64,000 bases of DNA from the NCBI RefSeq assembly GCF_040110915.1, contig NZ_CP157793.1:4029001-4093000 (forward strand), read 5' to 3'. The DNA comes from Stappia sp. Lineage in GTDB: Bacteria > Pseudomonadota > Alphaproteobacteria > Rhizobiales > Stappiaceae. This document shows, piece after piece, positions 16,802 through 25,700 of the stretch. Below the pieces are notes generated by a model that was not told where the DNA came from, ran no database searches, and saw only the letters and a program-made list of their open reading frames with translations. Every line of letters begins with the position of its first letter. Position 1 is the stretch's first letter. The translations under genes and the position numbers were made by a program.

Positions 16802-18133
16802 TCAGCGCGCGGCGAGGGCGTCGATCTCGGCGAGAAGGGCGTCGGTCATGCGCGCGGCCGCCTCCGTGGCCGCCTGCGGCGCACCGAGCGTGTCCCAGTC
16901 GAGCGGCGCGTCGGTGAGCGCCCGAAGCGCCTCGACGAGTGGCGTGCCGCGTGTCCGCGTGTCGGCGGCCGCGCGTTTGACGAGATCCTGGGCTTGCGCG
17001 CGACCCACATGCGGCAGCAGCGCGAAGGAGAGGGTCTCGGCGAGCGGCAGGCCGCCGTCGCCGGTGGCGCGGGCCGTCATCGCGTCTGTCTGGGGTTCGA
17101 GCGTGTCGACAAGGCGTCGCGCGGTTTCCAGAGCCGAGCCGGTCGCCACGAACATCTGCGGCAGCACCAGCCATTCGCCCATCCAGGCCGCCCCGTCGCG
17201 CTCTTCCGCATGGACACCGGAGGCGGCGAGCTGGCCCGCGAGCCCGGCCACGAAACGGGCCAGCGCCATAAGCGTTTCGGCGCGCACCGGGTTCTGCTTC
17301 TGCGGCATGGTGGAGGAGCCGCCGGCGGAGGAAAGCCGCATCTCGCCGGCTTCCGAGCGGGTCATCAGCGCCACATCCGCGCCGATCTTGCCGAGCGCCG
17401 ACGTCAGGTCGATGCAGATCTGGCCAAGTGCGCGCACCGGCGCGCGATCGGTCATCCACGGCAGGGACGGCGCGAGGCCGAGACGATGCGCGACCGCCTC
17501 ACGCACGTGCGCGCCGCGTTCGCCCAGCACCGACAGATCGCCGGAGGCGCCGCCGAGTTGCACCGGCAGCCGCTCGCGCTGCGCGGCGAGCGCGACGCGG
17601 GCGCGGGCCAGCGGCAAGGCCCAGTTGGCGAGTCGCAGTCCGAGGCTCACCGGCGTGGAGACCTGCCCGCGCGTGCGCCCCGCCATGGCGGTCGCGCGAT
17701 GGGTCCGGGCAAGGTGGACCAGGAGGCCGAGAAGCGCCTCGAGGCGCGTTTCGTACAGCGCCAGCGCGCGGCCTGCGCGCAGCATCGTGCCCGTGTCGAC
17801 GATGTCCTGCGAGGTCGCGCCGAAATGCAGGTAATCGGCGGCGGCGCGCGGCAACGCGCTCCGAAGCTGGGCGACCAGCGCGGGCACGGCGACGCCGGCC
17901 GAGCCGGTTCCGGAGGCAAGGATCGCCGGGTCGACCCGCGCCTCCCGCAAGGCGGCCTCGAGCGCCGCCGCCGCCTCCGAAGGAATGACGCCGAGTGCCC
18001 CTTGCGCGCCGGCGAGCGCCCGCTCCACCTCGATCAGCGCCGCGATTTCCGCCTCGGGCGAAAACAGCGCGGCGGTCTCCGGATCGCCGAAGAGATCGGC
18101 ATAGAGCGGCGAGGCAAGCGGCGTCAGCGCCAT
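16802..18133 (-). CDS. pcaB: 3-carboxy-cis,cis-muconate cycloisomerase
   Basis: PcaB lactonises 3-carboxymuconate to 4-carboxymuconolactone in the protocatechuate branch of the beta-ketoadipate pathway. The 443 aa belong to the fumarase/aspartase superfamily. The C3 signature loop reads GGSSTMPQKQNPVRAE, and YLHFGATSQDIVDT matches the family's first conserved region. The ATG at 18133 follows pcaG by 46 bp; the longer frame adds unrelated residues. It is the last gene of the pcaDCHGB operon, an order typical of rhizobia. Confidence 0.95.
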   Translation of the reverse strand: MALTPLASPLYADLFGDPETAALFSPEAEIAALIEVERALAGAQGALGVIPSEAAAALEAALREARVDPAILASGTGSAGVAVPALVAQLRSALPRAAADYLHFGATSQDIVDTGTMLRAGRALALYETRLEALLGLLVHLARTHRATAMAGRTRGQVSTPVSLGLRLANWALPLARARVALAAQRERLPVQLGGASGDLSVLGERGAHVREAVAHRLGLAPSLPWMTDRAPVRALGQICIDLTSALGKIGADVALMTRSEAGEMRLSSAGGSSTMPQKQNPVRAETLMALARFVAGLAGQLAASGVHAEERDGAAWMGEWLVLPQMFVATGSALETARRLVDTLEPQTDAMTARATGDGGLPLAETLSFALLPHVGRAQAQDLVKRAAADTRTRGTPLVEALRALTDAPLDWDTLGAPQAATEAAARMTDALLAEIDALAAR

Positions 18134-18179
18134 GGCGGGGCTCCGGTCAGCGGGGCGGTCATCGGGTCGCTCGGCGGGG

Positions 18180-18740
18180 TCAGATGTCGAAGAAGACCGT
18201 TTCCTTCGGCCCCTGAAGATGGACATCGAAGCGGTAGGTACCGGGCCGGTCCGGATCGGCGACGGCGATCAGCCCGTCGCGCGCGGCCGGGTCGAGGCGC
18301 TTGAGGTCGGGGTCGGCGTGCACCGCCTCGCGATCCTCGGGAAGATAGATCCGCGTGTGCAGATGGATATTGATGCCGCGCGCGAAGATCAGCAGCGCCA
18401 CATGCGGGGCATGGCCGTCGGCATGCGCGCCCGGCCGCACCGTCTCGAAGCGGAAGAGACCGCTGTCGAAGTCGCTCGCCGCGCGGGCGAAGAGGCCGTG
18501 CGGGCCGACCCGGCCGTGGCCGTCGGCCTGCCAGATCTCCAGCATGGCGTCGCGCACCGGCACGCCGGCGCCGTCGTACACGATGCCTTCCAAAACGATC
18601 CTCGGGCCCGTGTCGCTCTTGATCCGCGGACCGGGCTGATGGGGGAGTGCTGCGCGGCCGATGGCCTGCGGCACGGTGCCGATATGCACATAGGGTCCCG
18701 CCGTCTGCGACGGGGTTTCGCCGAGCCTGTCGTCACGCAT
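18180..18740 (-). CDS. pcaG: Protocatechuate 3,4-dioxygenase alpha subunit
   Basis: Non-iron-binding alpha subunit of the ring-cleaving intradiol dioxygenase that converts protocatechuate to 3-carboxymuconate. The protein is 186 aa. It starts RLGETPSQTAGPYVHIG, a family hallmark, and has MLEIWQADGHGRVG and RGINIHLHTRIYLPED. The iron ligands of the beta subunit are not expected here. Its ATG overlaps the pcaH stop by one base (TGATG), so translation of the two subunits is coupled. Confidence 0.96.
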   Translation of the reverse strand: MRDDRLGETPSQTAGPYVHIGTVPQAIGRAALPHQPGPRIKSDTGPRIVLEGIVYDGAGVPVRDAMLEIWQADGHGRVGPHGLFARAASDFDSGLFRFETVRPGAHADGHAPHVALLIFARGINIHLHTRIYLPEDREAVHADPDLKRLDPAARDGLIAVADPDRPGTYRFDVHLQGPKETVFFDI

Positions 18741-19474
18741 CACGCGCCCTCCGGTCTGGTTTCGAAATGCGTCTGCCGGCGGCCGCGCAACACGATGTCG
18801 AAGCGGTAGGCTAGGCAGTCGAAGGGTTCCTGGTTCTTCATGTCGAGCCGCGCGACGAGGCGCTCGATCACGGTCGGATCGGGGATGGTATTGACGATCG
18901 GGCACAGCGGGATCAGCGGATCGCCCTCGAAGTAGAGCTGCGTGATCAGCCGCTGCGTGAAGGCCTCGCCGAAGACGGAGAGGTGAATATGCGCCGGCCG
19001 CCAGTCCGAGCCGTTGTTCGGCCAGGGATAGGGGCCGGGCTTGATGGTGCGGAAGAGATAGCGCCCCTCCGCATCCGTCATGCAGCGCCCGCAGCCGGAG
19101 AAATTCGGGTCGAGCGGGGCGAGGTAGCCGTCCTTGACGTGGGCGTAGCGCCCGGCGGCATTGGCCTGCCAGATCTCGATCAGCGCATTGGGCACGGGCC
19201 GCGCGTTTTCGTCGAGCACCCGGCCGTGGACATAGATGCGCTCGCCGAGCGCATCGCCGTCGACCGCGGCGTTGCGGATGAGATCGTGGTCGACGGGGCC
19301 GAGCGCAGCGCGGCCGAAGGTCGGCCCGCTGCGCTCCAGCGCACTCTGTTCCACCGCGTGCAGCGGGCGGAAGGGCGCGCGCAACACGGTGCTCTTGTAG
19401 GTCGGCGCAAGCGGTGTCGGGTGCGCGGCGCGGTCGCGCCGGTAGAAATCCCGGTCGGTCTCGGGTGCGGTCAT
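18740..19474 (-). CDS. pcaH: Protocatechuate 3,4-dioxygenase beta subunit
   Basis: Catalytic iron(III) subunit of protocatechuate 3,4-dioxygenase, 244 aa. The iron ligands of the family are visible: Tyr in AAGRYAHVKDG, Tyr in GPYPWPNNGSDW, and the two His of RPAHIHLSVFG. LYFEGDPLIPLCPI and the C-terminal DCLAYRFDIVLRG are also typical. Its start overlaps the pcaC stop by 4 bp and its stop overlaps the pcaG start. Confidence 0.97.
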   Translation of the reverse strand: MTAPETDRDFYRRDRAAHPTPLAPTYKSTVLRAPFRPLHAVEQSALERSGPTFGRAALGPVDHDLIRNAAVDGDALGERIYVHGRVLDENARPVPNALIEIWQANAAGRYAHVKDGYLAPLDPNFSGCGRCMTDAEGRYLFRTIKPGPYPWPNNGSDWRPAHIHLSVFGEAFTQRLITQLYFEGDPLIPLCPIVNTIPDPTVIERLVARLDMKNQEPFDCLAYRFDIVLRGRRQTHFETRPEGA

Positions 19475-19890
19475 GGCCTGGTCGTCTCTCCCTCGGTCGC
19501 GGTCGCCTCGCCGGTCTCCATCTCGGCGAACACGGCCTTGGCGATCTTGATGGCGCGGTTGGCGGCCGGCACCCCGGCGTAGACGGCGACATGCAGCAGC
19601 GCCTCGCAGATGTCGTCGCGGCTGGCGCCGGTGCGCGCCGTCGCGCGGCAATGCATGGCCAGTTCCTCGTCATGGCCGAGCGCGGCCAGCAGCGCGATGG
19701 TGATCATCGAGCGCTCGCGCCGGCTGATCGTGTCGCGCGCCCAGACCGTGCCCCAGGCGCCGCGCGTGATGTAATCCTGAAACGGCGCGTCGAACTCGGT
19801 GGTGCCCGCCTGCGCGCGCGCCACATGCGCCTCGCCCAGCACGGCGCGCCGCGTCGCCAGACCGCCCTCGCGCGGATCGTCCTCGCTCAT
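19471..19890 (-). CDS. pcaC: 4-carboxymuconolactone decarboxylase
   Basis: PcaC decarboxylates 4-carboxymuconolactone to the 3-oxoadipate enol-lactone. The 139 aa belong to the CMD/AhpD-like fold. Typical stretches are FQDYITRGAWGTVWARDTIS, RSMITIALLAALGHDEELAM and the proton-transfer region EALLHVAVYAGVPAANRA. It overlaps pcaD and pcaH by 4 bp each. It is not fused to pcaD, unlike in some actinobacteria. Confidence 0.96.
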   Translation of the reverse strand: MSEDDPREGGLATRRAVLGEAHVARAQAGTTEFDAPFQDYITRGAWGTVWARDTISRRERSMITIALLAALGHDEELAMHCRATARTGASRDDICEALLHVAVYAGVPAANRAIKIAKAVFAEMETGEATATEGETTRP

Positions 19891-20678
19891 CGGCCCACCT
19901 CCTTCAGCAGATCGGCGATGGCGAGGATCGTCTCCTCCGCCGCCTCGATGCAGGGCAGGTGACCGACGCCGGCGATCTCGCGGTACTGCGCGCCTGGGAT
20001 CGCCTCGGCCATCGCCTTCACCACGGCGGGGGGCGTGGCGAGATCCTCTCCGCCGGCGAGGCACAGCGTCGGCGCGGCGATTGTCGCGACCCGATCCGTG
20101 AAGTCGCAACCGACGATGGCCCGACCCAGATCGATGTAATTGCGCGCCGGCGTATGCGTCAGCATGGTCCGCCACAGGAGCAGTTCGTCCGGATTGGCCG
20201 TGCGGAAGCTTTCGGAAAACCAGCGCTCCATGGTGGCGTCGGCGATCGCCTCCATGCCGCCCGTGCCGATGGCGGCGAAGCGCGCGCCCCAGGCCTCCGC
20301 CGTGCCGATCTTCGGCGCGGTGTTGGAGAGCAGCAGGCCGGCGACCCGCTCGGGCGCGGACAGCGCCACCGCCTGGGCGATCTGACCGCCGACCGACAGG
20401 CCGACGATCGCGGCCCGGTCGATCCCGAAGGCGTCGAGCAGCGCGACGAGATCGGCGCCATGGTCCTCGATGCTCATCTCGCCGCCCGATGGCGACAGGC
20501 CGTGGCCGGCGGTGTCGTAGCGCAGCAGGCCGAGCGTGTCGGGCAGCGCCGCGACGACCCGGTCCCAGATCCGCAGATCCGTGCCCAGTGAATTGGAAAA
20601 GGCGAGCGTCGCCTGACCCGGCGCCGCCGGCCTGTGATGTGCATGCAGAATGCGCCCGTCGCGCCTGACAGCTTTCAC
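19887..20678 (-). CDS. pcaD: 3-oxoadipate enol-lactonase
   Basis: PcaD, an alpha/beta hydrolase that opens 3-oxoadipate enol-lactone to 3-oxoadipate. The 263 aa include the nucleophile elbow GLSVGGQIAQ, an Asp-bearing LCLAGGEDLATP and the catalytic His in IAGVGHLPCIEA. The GTG at 20678 is preferred because AGGGG stands 7 bases upstream; an in-frame ATG at 20711 has no such site. It is the first gene of pcaDCHGB and diverges from pcaQ. Confidence 0.94.
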   Translation of the reverse strand: MKAVRRDGRILHAHHRPAAPGQATLAFSNSLGTDLRIWDRVVAALPDTLGLLRYDTAGHGLSPSGGEMSIEDHGADLVALLDAFGIDRAAIVGLSVGGQIAQAVALSAPERVAGLLLSNTAPKIGTAEAWGARFAAIGTGGMEAIADATMERWFSESFRTANPDELLLWRTMLTHTPARNYIDLGRAIVGCDFTDRVATIAAPTLCLAGGEDLATPPAVVKAMAEAIPGAQYREIAGVGHLPCIEAAEETILAIADLLKEVGR

Positions 20679-20778
20679 GCCGTATCCCCTCGTTGTGTCG
20701 ACTTGCAGCATGATTGGTCGAATTGGTAATGTAAAATGAGAATTTTTCGGATTCGCATAACCTGAAGAGATGCAAACC
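20679..20778. promoter_or_regulatory. pcaD-pcaQ divergent control region
   Basis: A 100-bp AT-rich spacer that must hold both promoters and the PcaQ operator. ATAACC occurs at 20757-20762; in Sinorhizobium the PcaQ box is reported as ATAACC-N4-GGTTAA, so only one half-site is conserved here. GGTAAT lies about 30 bp away on the pcaD side. The operator assignment is tentative. Confidence 0.45.
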
Positions 20779-21702
20779 ATGGCCATGGGCGCCGGGATCA
20801 AGCTACGCCACCTGCAGGCCTTTCTGGAGATCGCCCGCCGGCGCAGTCTGACGGACGCGGCCGACGCGCTCAATGTCACCCAGCCGGCCATCTCCAAGAC
20901 GCTGAAGGAGCTGGAGACCCTGCTCGGCACGGTGCTGATGGAGCGCGGCCGCGGCGGCGTGGCGCTGACGGCGGAGGGGGAGATCTTCCAGCATTACGCC
21001 GCGCTTTCGGTGGCGGCCCTGCGCGAGGGGCTCGACGGCATCGAGCAGGCGCGCATGGGCAGCGAGCGGCTGTTGCGGGTCGGCGCCCTGCCGAGCGTGG
21101 CGGCGAGCATCATTCCACGTGCGGCGGAGCTGCATCTGGAGCATGGCCGGGGGGCGACGCTGGAGATCGTGACCGGCCCCAACGGCCATCTGCTCGACCA
21201 GCTGCGCAGCGGCGCGCTGACCGTCGTCGTCGGCCGGCTCGGGCAGCCGCAGGCGATGCAGGGGCTGAGCTTCCAGCAGCTCTACAGCGAGCAGGTCGCC
21301 TTCGTGGTACGCCCGGGCCATCCGCTGTGCGCGGCGCCCGATCTGGCGCGTCTGGCCGACTATCCGGTGCTCTTTCCAAGCCGCACGGCGGCGATCCGCC
21401 CGCTGGTCGAACGGCTGATGGTCGCCAACGGGCTCGGCCCCCTGCCGCGCCGCATCGAGACGGTGTCCAACGCCTTCGGCCGCGCCTTCACGCGGTCCAC
21501 CGACGCGGTCTGGATCATCTCGCACGGGGTGGTCGCCGGGGACCTCGCCGACGGCGCCCTTGTCGCGCTGCCGGTCGACACGGCGATCACGCTCGGCCCG
21601 GTGGGGATCTCGACGCGGGCGGAAGAAGCGCATGCGCCCGATCTGCTGCTGTTCATGTCGGCCGTGCGCGAGGCGGTGGCGTGGGTCCGCCCTTGCGCGT
21701 GA
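20779..21702 (+). CDS. pcaQ: LysR-type activator of the pca operon
   Basis: PcaQ-type LysR regulator, expected to activate pcaDCHGB with beta-carboxymuconate or carboxymuconolactone as inducer. The 307 aa have an N-terminal winged HTH (LRHLQAFLEIARRRSLTDAA, then VTQPAISKTLKELE) and a ligand-binding domain from about residue 95. The ATG at 20779 has GAAGAG 9 bases upstream; another in-frame ATG at 20770 abuts that site and is less likely. Divergence from pcaD supports the name. A 15-bp gap separates its stop from the convergent RpiR gene. Confidence 0.93.
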   Translation: MAMGAGIKLRHLQAFLEIARRRSLTDAADALNVTQPAISKTLKELETLLGTVLMERGRGGVALTAEGEIFQHYAALSVAALREGLDGIEQARMGSERLLRVGALPSVAASIIPRAAELHLEHGRGATLEIVTGPNGHLLDQLRSGALTVVVGRLGQPQAMQGLSFQQLYSEQVAFVVRPGHPLCAAPDLARLADYPVLFPSRTAAIRPLVERLMVANGLGPLPRRIETVSNAFGRAFTRSTDAVWIISHGVVAGDLADGALVALPVDTAITLGPVGISTRAEEAHAPDLLLFMSAVREAVAWVRPCA

Positions 21703-21717
21703 TCCCGGCTGGCGCGC

Positions 21718-22593
21718 TCAGCCCGGCTCGCGTGCCGGGGCCGGGCGTCGTTCGGGATCGTCGGCGTCGCGGTAGCGTTCCAGCATCGACATGCGCCGGT
21801 CGCTGCGCTCGGGATGGTCGGTGGTCACGCCGGCGATCAGCGTTTCCGCGATCACCATCAGCGCGGCGGCCGAATCCCAGGGCGAGGGCACCGACACGCG
21901 TGCCGGCAGCACATGCGTCGAGACGCTGGCGATGGGCGACAGCCAGCTGTCGGTGATCAGCACGATGGACACGCCGAGATCCGAGGCGGCCTGCGCGAAA
22001 CGTGCGAGATCGGCCTGGTAGCGGCGGATGTCGAAGACGATCAGCACGTCCTTGCGCGTCATGTCGACGAGATGGTCGCGCCAGTTGCCCTCCTGCCCGG
22101 CGACATGCACGACGCGGCCGCGCAGAACACGCAGATGCGCGGCCATGTAGCGCGCCAGCGCGTCGGTGAAGCGTCCGCCGAGCAGATAGAGCGTGCGCCG
22201 CTCGTCGCCGATCAGCCGCACCACGGCCTCCAGCTCCGCTTCGGGCAGATGGCGAAAGGTCTCCGCGATGTTGGCTTCCGCCGCCGCCGCGAGATCGAGG
22301 CTGCCCGGCTCGCGGGCGTGACCGCCGTCCCGGGCGCGGGCGAGCGGCGACTTGAGTTGGTCTTCCAGTTCCGTGCGCAGCCGGGTCTGCAGCGCGGCAT
22401 AGGTGGAGAAGCCCATGCGGGCGGCGAAACGCAGAATGGTGGGCGACGACACGCCGGCGGCGGCGGCGAATTGCGCCACCGTGCCGAGCCCGAGCACCGG
22501 ATAATTGGCGAGCAGCGCAAGGGCGGCCCGGCGCTCCGTCGCGGTGAAACTGTCGAGCCGCTCGCGGATGTCCTCGGCCAGGGACTGGGTCAT
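21718..22593 (-). CDS. MurR/RpiR-family transcriptional regulator (HTH + SIS)
   Basis: A 291-aa regulator with an N-terminal RpiR-type HTH (about residues 1-77; TVAQFAAAAGVSSPTILRFA) and a C-terminal SIS domain (about 120-260; RRTLYLLGGRFTDALARYMA) that in this family senses phosphorylated sugars or related metabolites. It diverges from the amidohydrolase/TRAP/glutamine-synthetase-like cluster and is its most likely regulator. GGGAGG lies 13 bases before the chosen ATG, rather far. The effector is unknown; by context it would be the imported substrate or a gamma-glutamyl intermediate. Confidence 0.88.
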   Translation of the reverse strand: MTQSLAEDIRERLDSFTATERRAALALLANYPVLGLGTVAQFAAAAGVSSPTILRFAARMGFSTYAALQTRLRTELEDQLKSPLARARDGGHAREPGSLDLAAAAEANIAETFRHLPEAELEAVVRLIGDERRTLYLLGGRFTDALARYMAAHLRVLRGRVVHVAGQEGNWRDHLVDMTRKDVLIVFDIRRYQADLARFAQAASDLGVSIVLITDSWLSPIASVSTHVLPARVSVPSPWDSAAALMVIAETLIAGVTTDHPERSDRRMSMLERYRDADDPERRPAPAREPG

Positions 22594-22626
22594 GTCGGTC
22601 GTGCCGCCTCCCGTTACGAAAGCCGA

Positions 22627-22661
22627 TTGACATCGGTCGTATCTGTGTATCAAATCATACA
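22627..22661 (+). promoter_or_regulatory. Candidate promoter with overlapping RpiR-type operator
   Basis: A consensus -35 TTGACA at 22627-22632 is followed after 17 bp by TCAAAT (22650-22655), a weak -10. The palindrome TGTAT-N6-ATACA at 22646-22661 covers the -10, as expected of a repressor site. A second small palindrome, TTTGTAACAAA, lies at 22683-22693. The region is much richer in A+T than its surroundings. It would drive the amidohydrolase-TRAP operon and may be where the RpiR protein binds. Confidence 0.5.
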
Positions 22662-22788
22662 GAAGAACAATATCAACGCAATTTTGTAACAAATCGAACA
22701 AGGCGGCAGCCGATCGGCGCCGCGCCATCGCCCTGCCCGGCCGCCTTCCCGGGCGGCGGCGGACCAGGGGGTGAGCCAGGGGGGTGAG

Positions 22789-23616
22789 ATGGAGCCGAGA
22801 GCGACGGCCGCGGGGGACGGCGTGATCGTGAGCGAAAACGCGGCCGGGCGCGGCGCGGTCGTGCTGCTGTGCGATCATGCCTCGAACCGGATCCCCGAAC
22901 CGCTCGGCGATCTCGGGCTCGACGCGGATGCGCGGCGCGCGCATATCGCCTGGGATCCGGGCGCGCTGGAGGTGTCGCGGCATCTGGCCCGCGACCTCGA
23001 CGCGCCGCTCGTCTATCCGGACCTGTCGCGGCTGGTGATCGACTGCAATCGCGACGTCGCGGCCCCCGATCTCATTCCCGAAATCAGCGAGACGACGCCC
23101 GTTCCCGGCAACCGCGATCTGCCGCCGGCGGAACGCGCCGCGCGAATCGCGCTGGCGCATGCGCCGTTTCACGAGACGGTCGACCGTCTGCTCGACCGGC
23201 GCGCCGCCGAGGGGCTGCCGACGGTGCTGGTGTCGATCCATACCTTCACACCGGTCTACAAGGGCGTCGCCCGTCCCTGGCCCATCGGCATCCTGTCGAA
23301 CGCGGACCGGCGGCTCGCGGACGCCATGATCGCCGATCTCGTGGCTCAGGGCGTGCCGCATGTGGGCGACAACGAACCGTATCGTCCGGCCGACGGGGTC
23401 TATTACACGCTCGCGCGGCACGGCGAGGCGCGCGGGCTTGCCTGCGCGATGGTCGAGATCCGCAACGACGAGGTGCCGGGCGACGCCGAGGCGATCTTGT
23501 GGGCGGACCGGCTCGCCCGGGCGATCCGCGCCGGCCTGGCGGATCTCGTGCCGGCGGCCGCTCCTTTGCGGCACGTCGCGGCGGACGGGGCGACGGACGG
23601 GGCGCGCCATGGGTAA
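22789..23616 (+). CDS. N-formylglutamate amidohydrolase family enzyme
   Basis: A 275-aa member of the FGase family (PF05013, HutG-like), which hydrolyses N-acyl amide bonds of glutamate-type substrates. Landmarks are VVLLCDHASNRIPE near residue 30, SRLVIDCNRD, and SIHTFTPVYKG. No hut gene is nearby, so histidine degradation is unlikely. By context it may release glutamate from a gamma-glutamyl amide in this cluster; that is inference, since the family normally acts on the alpha-N-formyl group. The ATG at 22789 was chosen for the strong AGGGGGG just upstream; an in-frame GTG lies at 22771. It overlaps the TRAP small-permease gene by 8 bp. Confidence 0.87.
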   Translation: MEPRATAAGDGVIVSENAAGRGAVVLLCDHASNRIPEPLGDLGLDADARRAHIAWDPGALEVSRHLARDLDAPLVYPDLSRLVIDCNRDVAAPDLIPEISETTPVPGNRDLPPAERAARIALAHAPFHETVDRLLDRRAAEGLPTVLVSIHTFTPVYKGVARPWPIGILSNADRRLADAMIADLVAQGVPHVGDNEPYRPADGVYYTLARHGEARGLACAMVEIRNDEVPGDAEAILWADRLARAIRAGLADLVPAAAPLRHVAADGATDGARHG

Positions 23617-24205
23617 GGCGATGCGGCTCTACATCCGCGCGGTGGACGCCTTCAACCGTCGTCTCGGACGGATCATCATGTACGGCATCTTCGTGATGGT
23701 CGCGATCCTGCTGTGGTCGTCGATCTCCAAGACGGCCTTCAATCCCTCGCTGTGGACGCTGGAGCTCGCGCAATTCGCGATGGTCGCCTACTACATTCTC
23801 GGCGGTCCCTACGCCATGCAGATGAAGGCCAACGTGCGCATGGACCTTTTCTATGCCACCTGGTCGCTCAAGAAGCGGGCCTGGGTCGACGCCTTCACGG
23901 TCTTCGTCCTGATGTTCTACCTCGGCGTGCTGCTCTACGGCGGCCTCGGCTCGGGCGCCTATTCGCTCGGCTACTTCGGCTCCGAGCCCTTCGTCTTCTA
24001 CAAGGACCTGATCGTCGCCTTCGTCACCGGCGGTCCCGAGGCGGCCGGCGAGGTCATGGGCTACATCGAACGCAGCCCGACCGCCTGGCGGCCCTATCTG
24101 TGGCCGGTGAAATTCATCATGGTGCTCGGCTTCTTCCTGATGCTTTTGCAGGCCGTCTCGGAGCTGTTCAAGGACATCCTGCGCATCCGCGGGGAGGAGG
24201 TGTGA
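23609..24205 (+). CDS. TRAP transporter small permease (DctQ-type)
   Basis: The 198-aa DctQ-like small membrane subunit of a tripartite ATP-independent periplasmic transporter, with four predicted helices (MYGIFVMVAILLWSSIS is the first). It lacks the usual compact size because of an insertion near residues 130-155 with charged residues (VTGGPEAAGEVMGYIERSPT). The ATG at 23609 overlaps the upstream gene; an alternative ATG is at 23621. It is followed directly by the large permease. Confidence 0.9.
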   Translation: MGKAMRLYIRAVDAFNRRLGRIIMYGIFVMVAILLWSSISKTAFNPSLWTLELAQFAMVAYYILGGPYAMQMKANVRMDLFYATWSLKKRAWVDAFTVFVLMFYLGVLLYGGLGSGAYSLGYFGSEPFVFYKDLIVAFVTGGPEAAGEVMGYIERSPTAWRPYLWPVKFIMVLGFFLMLLQAVSELFKDILRIRGEEV

Positions 24206-25545
24206 TGTCCTACGAGATGATCGCGCTTTTGATGTTCGCCTCGATGATGCTGATGCTGATGACGGGTCAGCGCGTCTTCGGCGCCATCGGCGGCATCGCG
24301 GCGATCGCCGCCCTCACGCTCTACGGCACCGGCGGGTCGGACATTCCCTTTTCCGCCGCCATGAAGCTGATGAAATGGTATCCGCTGCTGACGCTGCCGA
24401 TGTTCATCTTCATGGGCTACGTGCTGTCGGAATCGAAGATCGCCGACGATCTCTACCGCATGTTCCACGTCTGGATGGGCCCGGTCTCCGGCGGGCTCGC
24501 CATCGGCACCATCGGGCTGATGGTGCTGGTCTCGGCGATGAACGGCCTGTCGGTCGCCGGCATGGCGATCGGCGCCACCATCGCCCTGCCCGAGCTTCTG
24601 CGCCGGGGCTACGACAAGCGCATGGTCACCGGCGTCATCCAGGCGGGATCCTCGCTCGGCATCCTGGTGCCGCCCTCGGTCGTGCTGGTGCTCTACGCGA
24701 TGATCGCGCGCGCGCCCGTCGGCCAGCTCTGGCTCGCCGGCGTCGTGCCGGGGCTGATGATGGCGACGATGTTCATCGTTTACATCTACGTGCGCTGCCG
24801 CCTCAATCCGGCGCTTGGACCGGCCCTGCCCAAGGCCGAACGCGACGTGCCGATGCCGGAGAAGATCCGCCTGCTCGGCGCCGGGCTGCTGCCGCTGGTC
24901 ATCTTCGCCGCGATGATGGTGCCCTTCGTCAACGGCTGGACATCGCTGGTGGAGAGCTCGGCCATCGGCGCGATGACGGCCTTCCTGGCGGCGGTGGCGA
25001 AGCGGCGCATGACCTGGACCGTGTTCGAGACCTGCGTGCGCCAGACGCTCGCCATCTCCTGCATGTTCATGTGGATCATCCTGGCCGCGCTGGGCTTCGG
25101 CGCGGTGTTCGACGGGCTTGGCGCGGTCAAGGCGATCGAGGATCTGTTCACCGATCAGCTCGGCCTGTCGCCCTGGATGATCCTGATCTTGATGCAGCTG
25201 TCGTTCCTGGTGATGGGCACCTTCCTCGACGACACGGCGATGCTGGTGATCGTCGCGCCGCTCTACGTTCCGCTGGTGGCGACGCTGGATCTCGGCATTC
25301 CGCCGGAGAAGGTGCTGATCTGGTATGGCGTGCTCTACACGGTGACGACGCAGATCGCCTATATGACCCCGCCCTTCGGTTACAATCTGTTTCTGATGCG
25401 CGCCATGGCGCCGCCGGAAATCAGCCTGCGCGACATCTACGGCTCCATCGCGCCCTTCGTTCTGGTGATGGTGCTCGCGCTGGCGCTCATCATGATCTTT
25501 CCTCAGATCGCGCTCTGGCTGCCGGAGGTCGTCTATGGTCGCTAG
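24205..25545 (+). CDS. TRAP transporter large permease (DctM-type)
   Basis: The ion-coupled large permease of the TRAP transporter, 446 aa with about 12 helices. Family landmarks include YPLLTLPMFIFMGYVLSESK, ASSLGILVPPS-like GSSLGILVPPSVVLVLYAMI, and MTPPFGYNLFLMRAMAPPEI near the end. GGGGAGGAGG stands just upstream of the ATG, which overlaps the small-permease stop by one base. It uses the Na+ or H+ gradient to import the ligand held by the downstream binding protein. Confidence 0.94.
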   Translation: MSYEMIALLMFASMMLMLMTGQRVFGAIGGIAAIAALTLYGTGGSDIPFSAAMKLMKWYPLLTLPMFIFMGYVLSESKIADDLYRMFHVWMGPVSGGLAIGTIGLMVLVSAMNGLSVAGMAIGATIALPELLRRGYDKRMVTGVIQAGSSLGILVPPSVVLVLYAMIARAPVGQLWLAGVVPGLMMATMFIVYIYVRCRLNPALGPALPKAERDVPMPEKIRLLGAGLLPLVIFAAMMVPFVNGWTSLVESSAIGAMTAFLAAVAKRRMTWTVFETCVRQTLAISCMFMWIILAALGFGAVFDGLGAVKAIEDLFTDQLGLSPWMILILMQLSFLVMGTFLDDTAMLVIVAPLYVPLVATLDLGIPPEKVLIWYGVLYTVTTQIAYMTPPFGYNLFLMRAMAPPEISLRDIYGSIAPFVLVMVLALALIMIFPQIALWLPEVVYGR

Positions 25546-25700
25546 CGCGCAACCGGCACCGAAGGTCCGCAAGGACCGGGACGGAGCACAGCGGGAGACA
25601 TCGGTGCCACACTCCTCACGCCTTGGCGCGTGACAAGACCAAGAAAGCCGCAAGGGCTGCAATCCGCATCCAGGAACACACGAAAAAGGGGACTGAAGCC

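Noticed and set aside
16802-21702. pca genes as a novel aromatic system
   Set aside because: Gene order and motifs match the known rhizobial pcaQ-pcaDCHGB locus closely.
22789-23616. hutG of histidine utilisation
   Set aside because: No other hut gene is nearby and the gene overlaps a TRAP operon.
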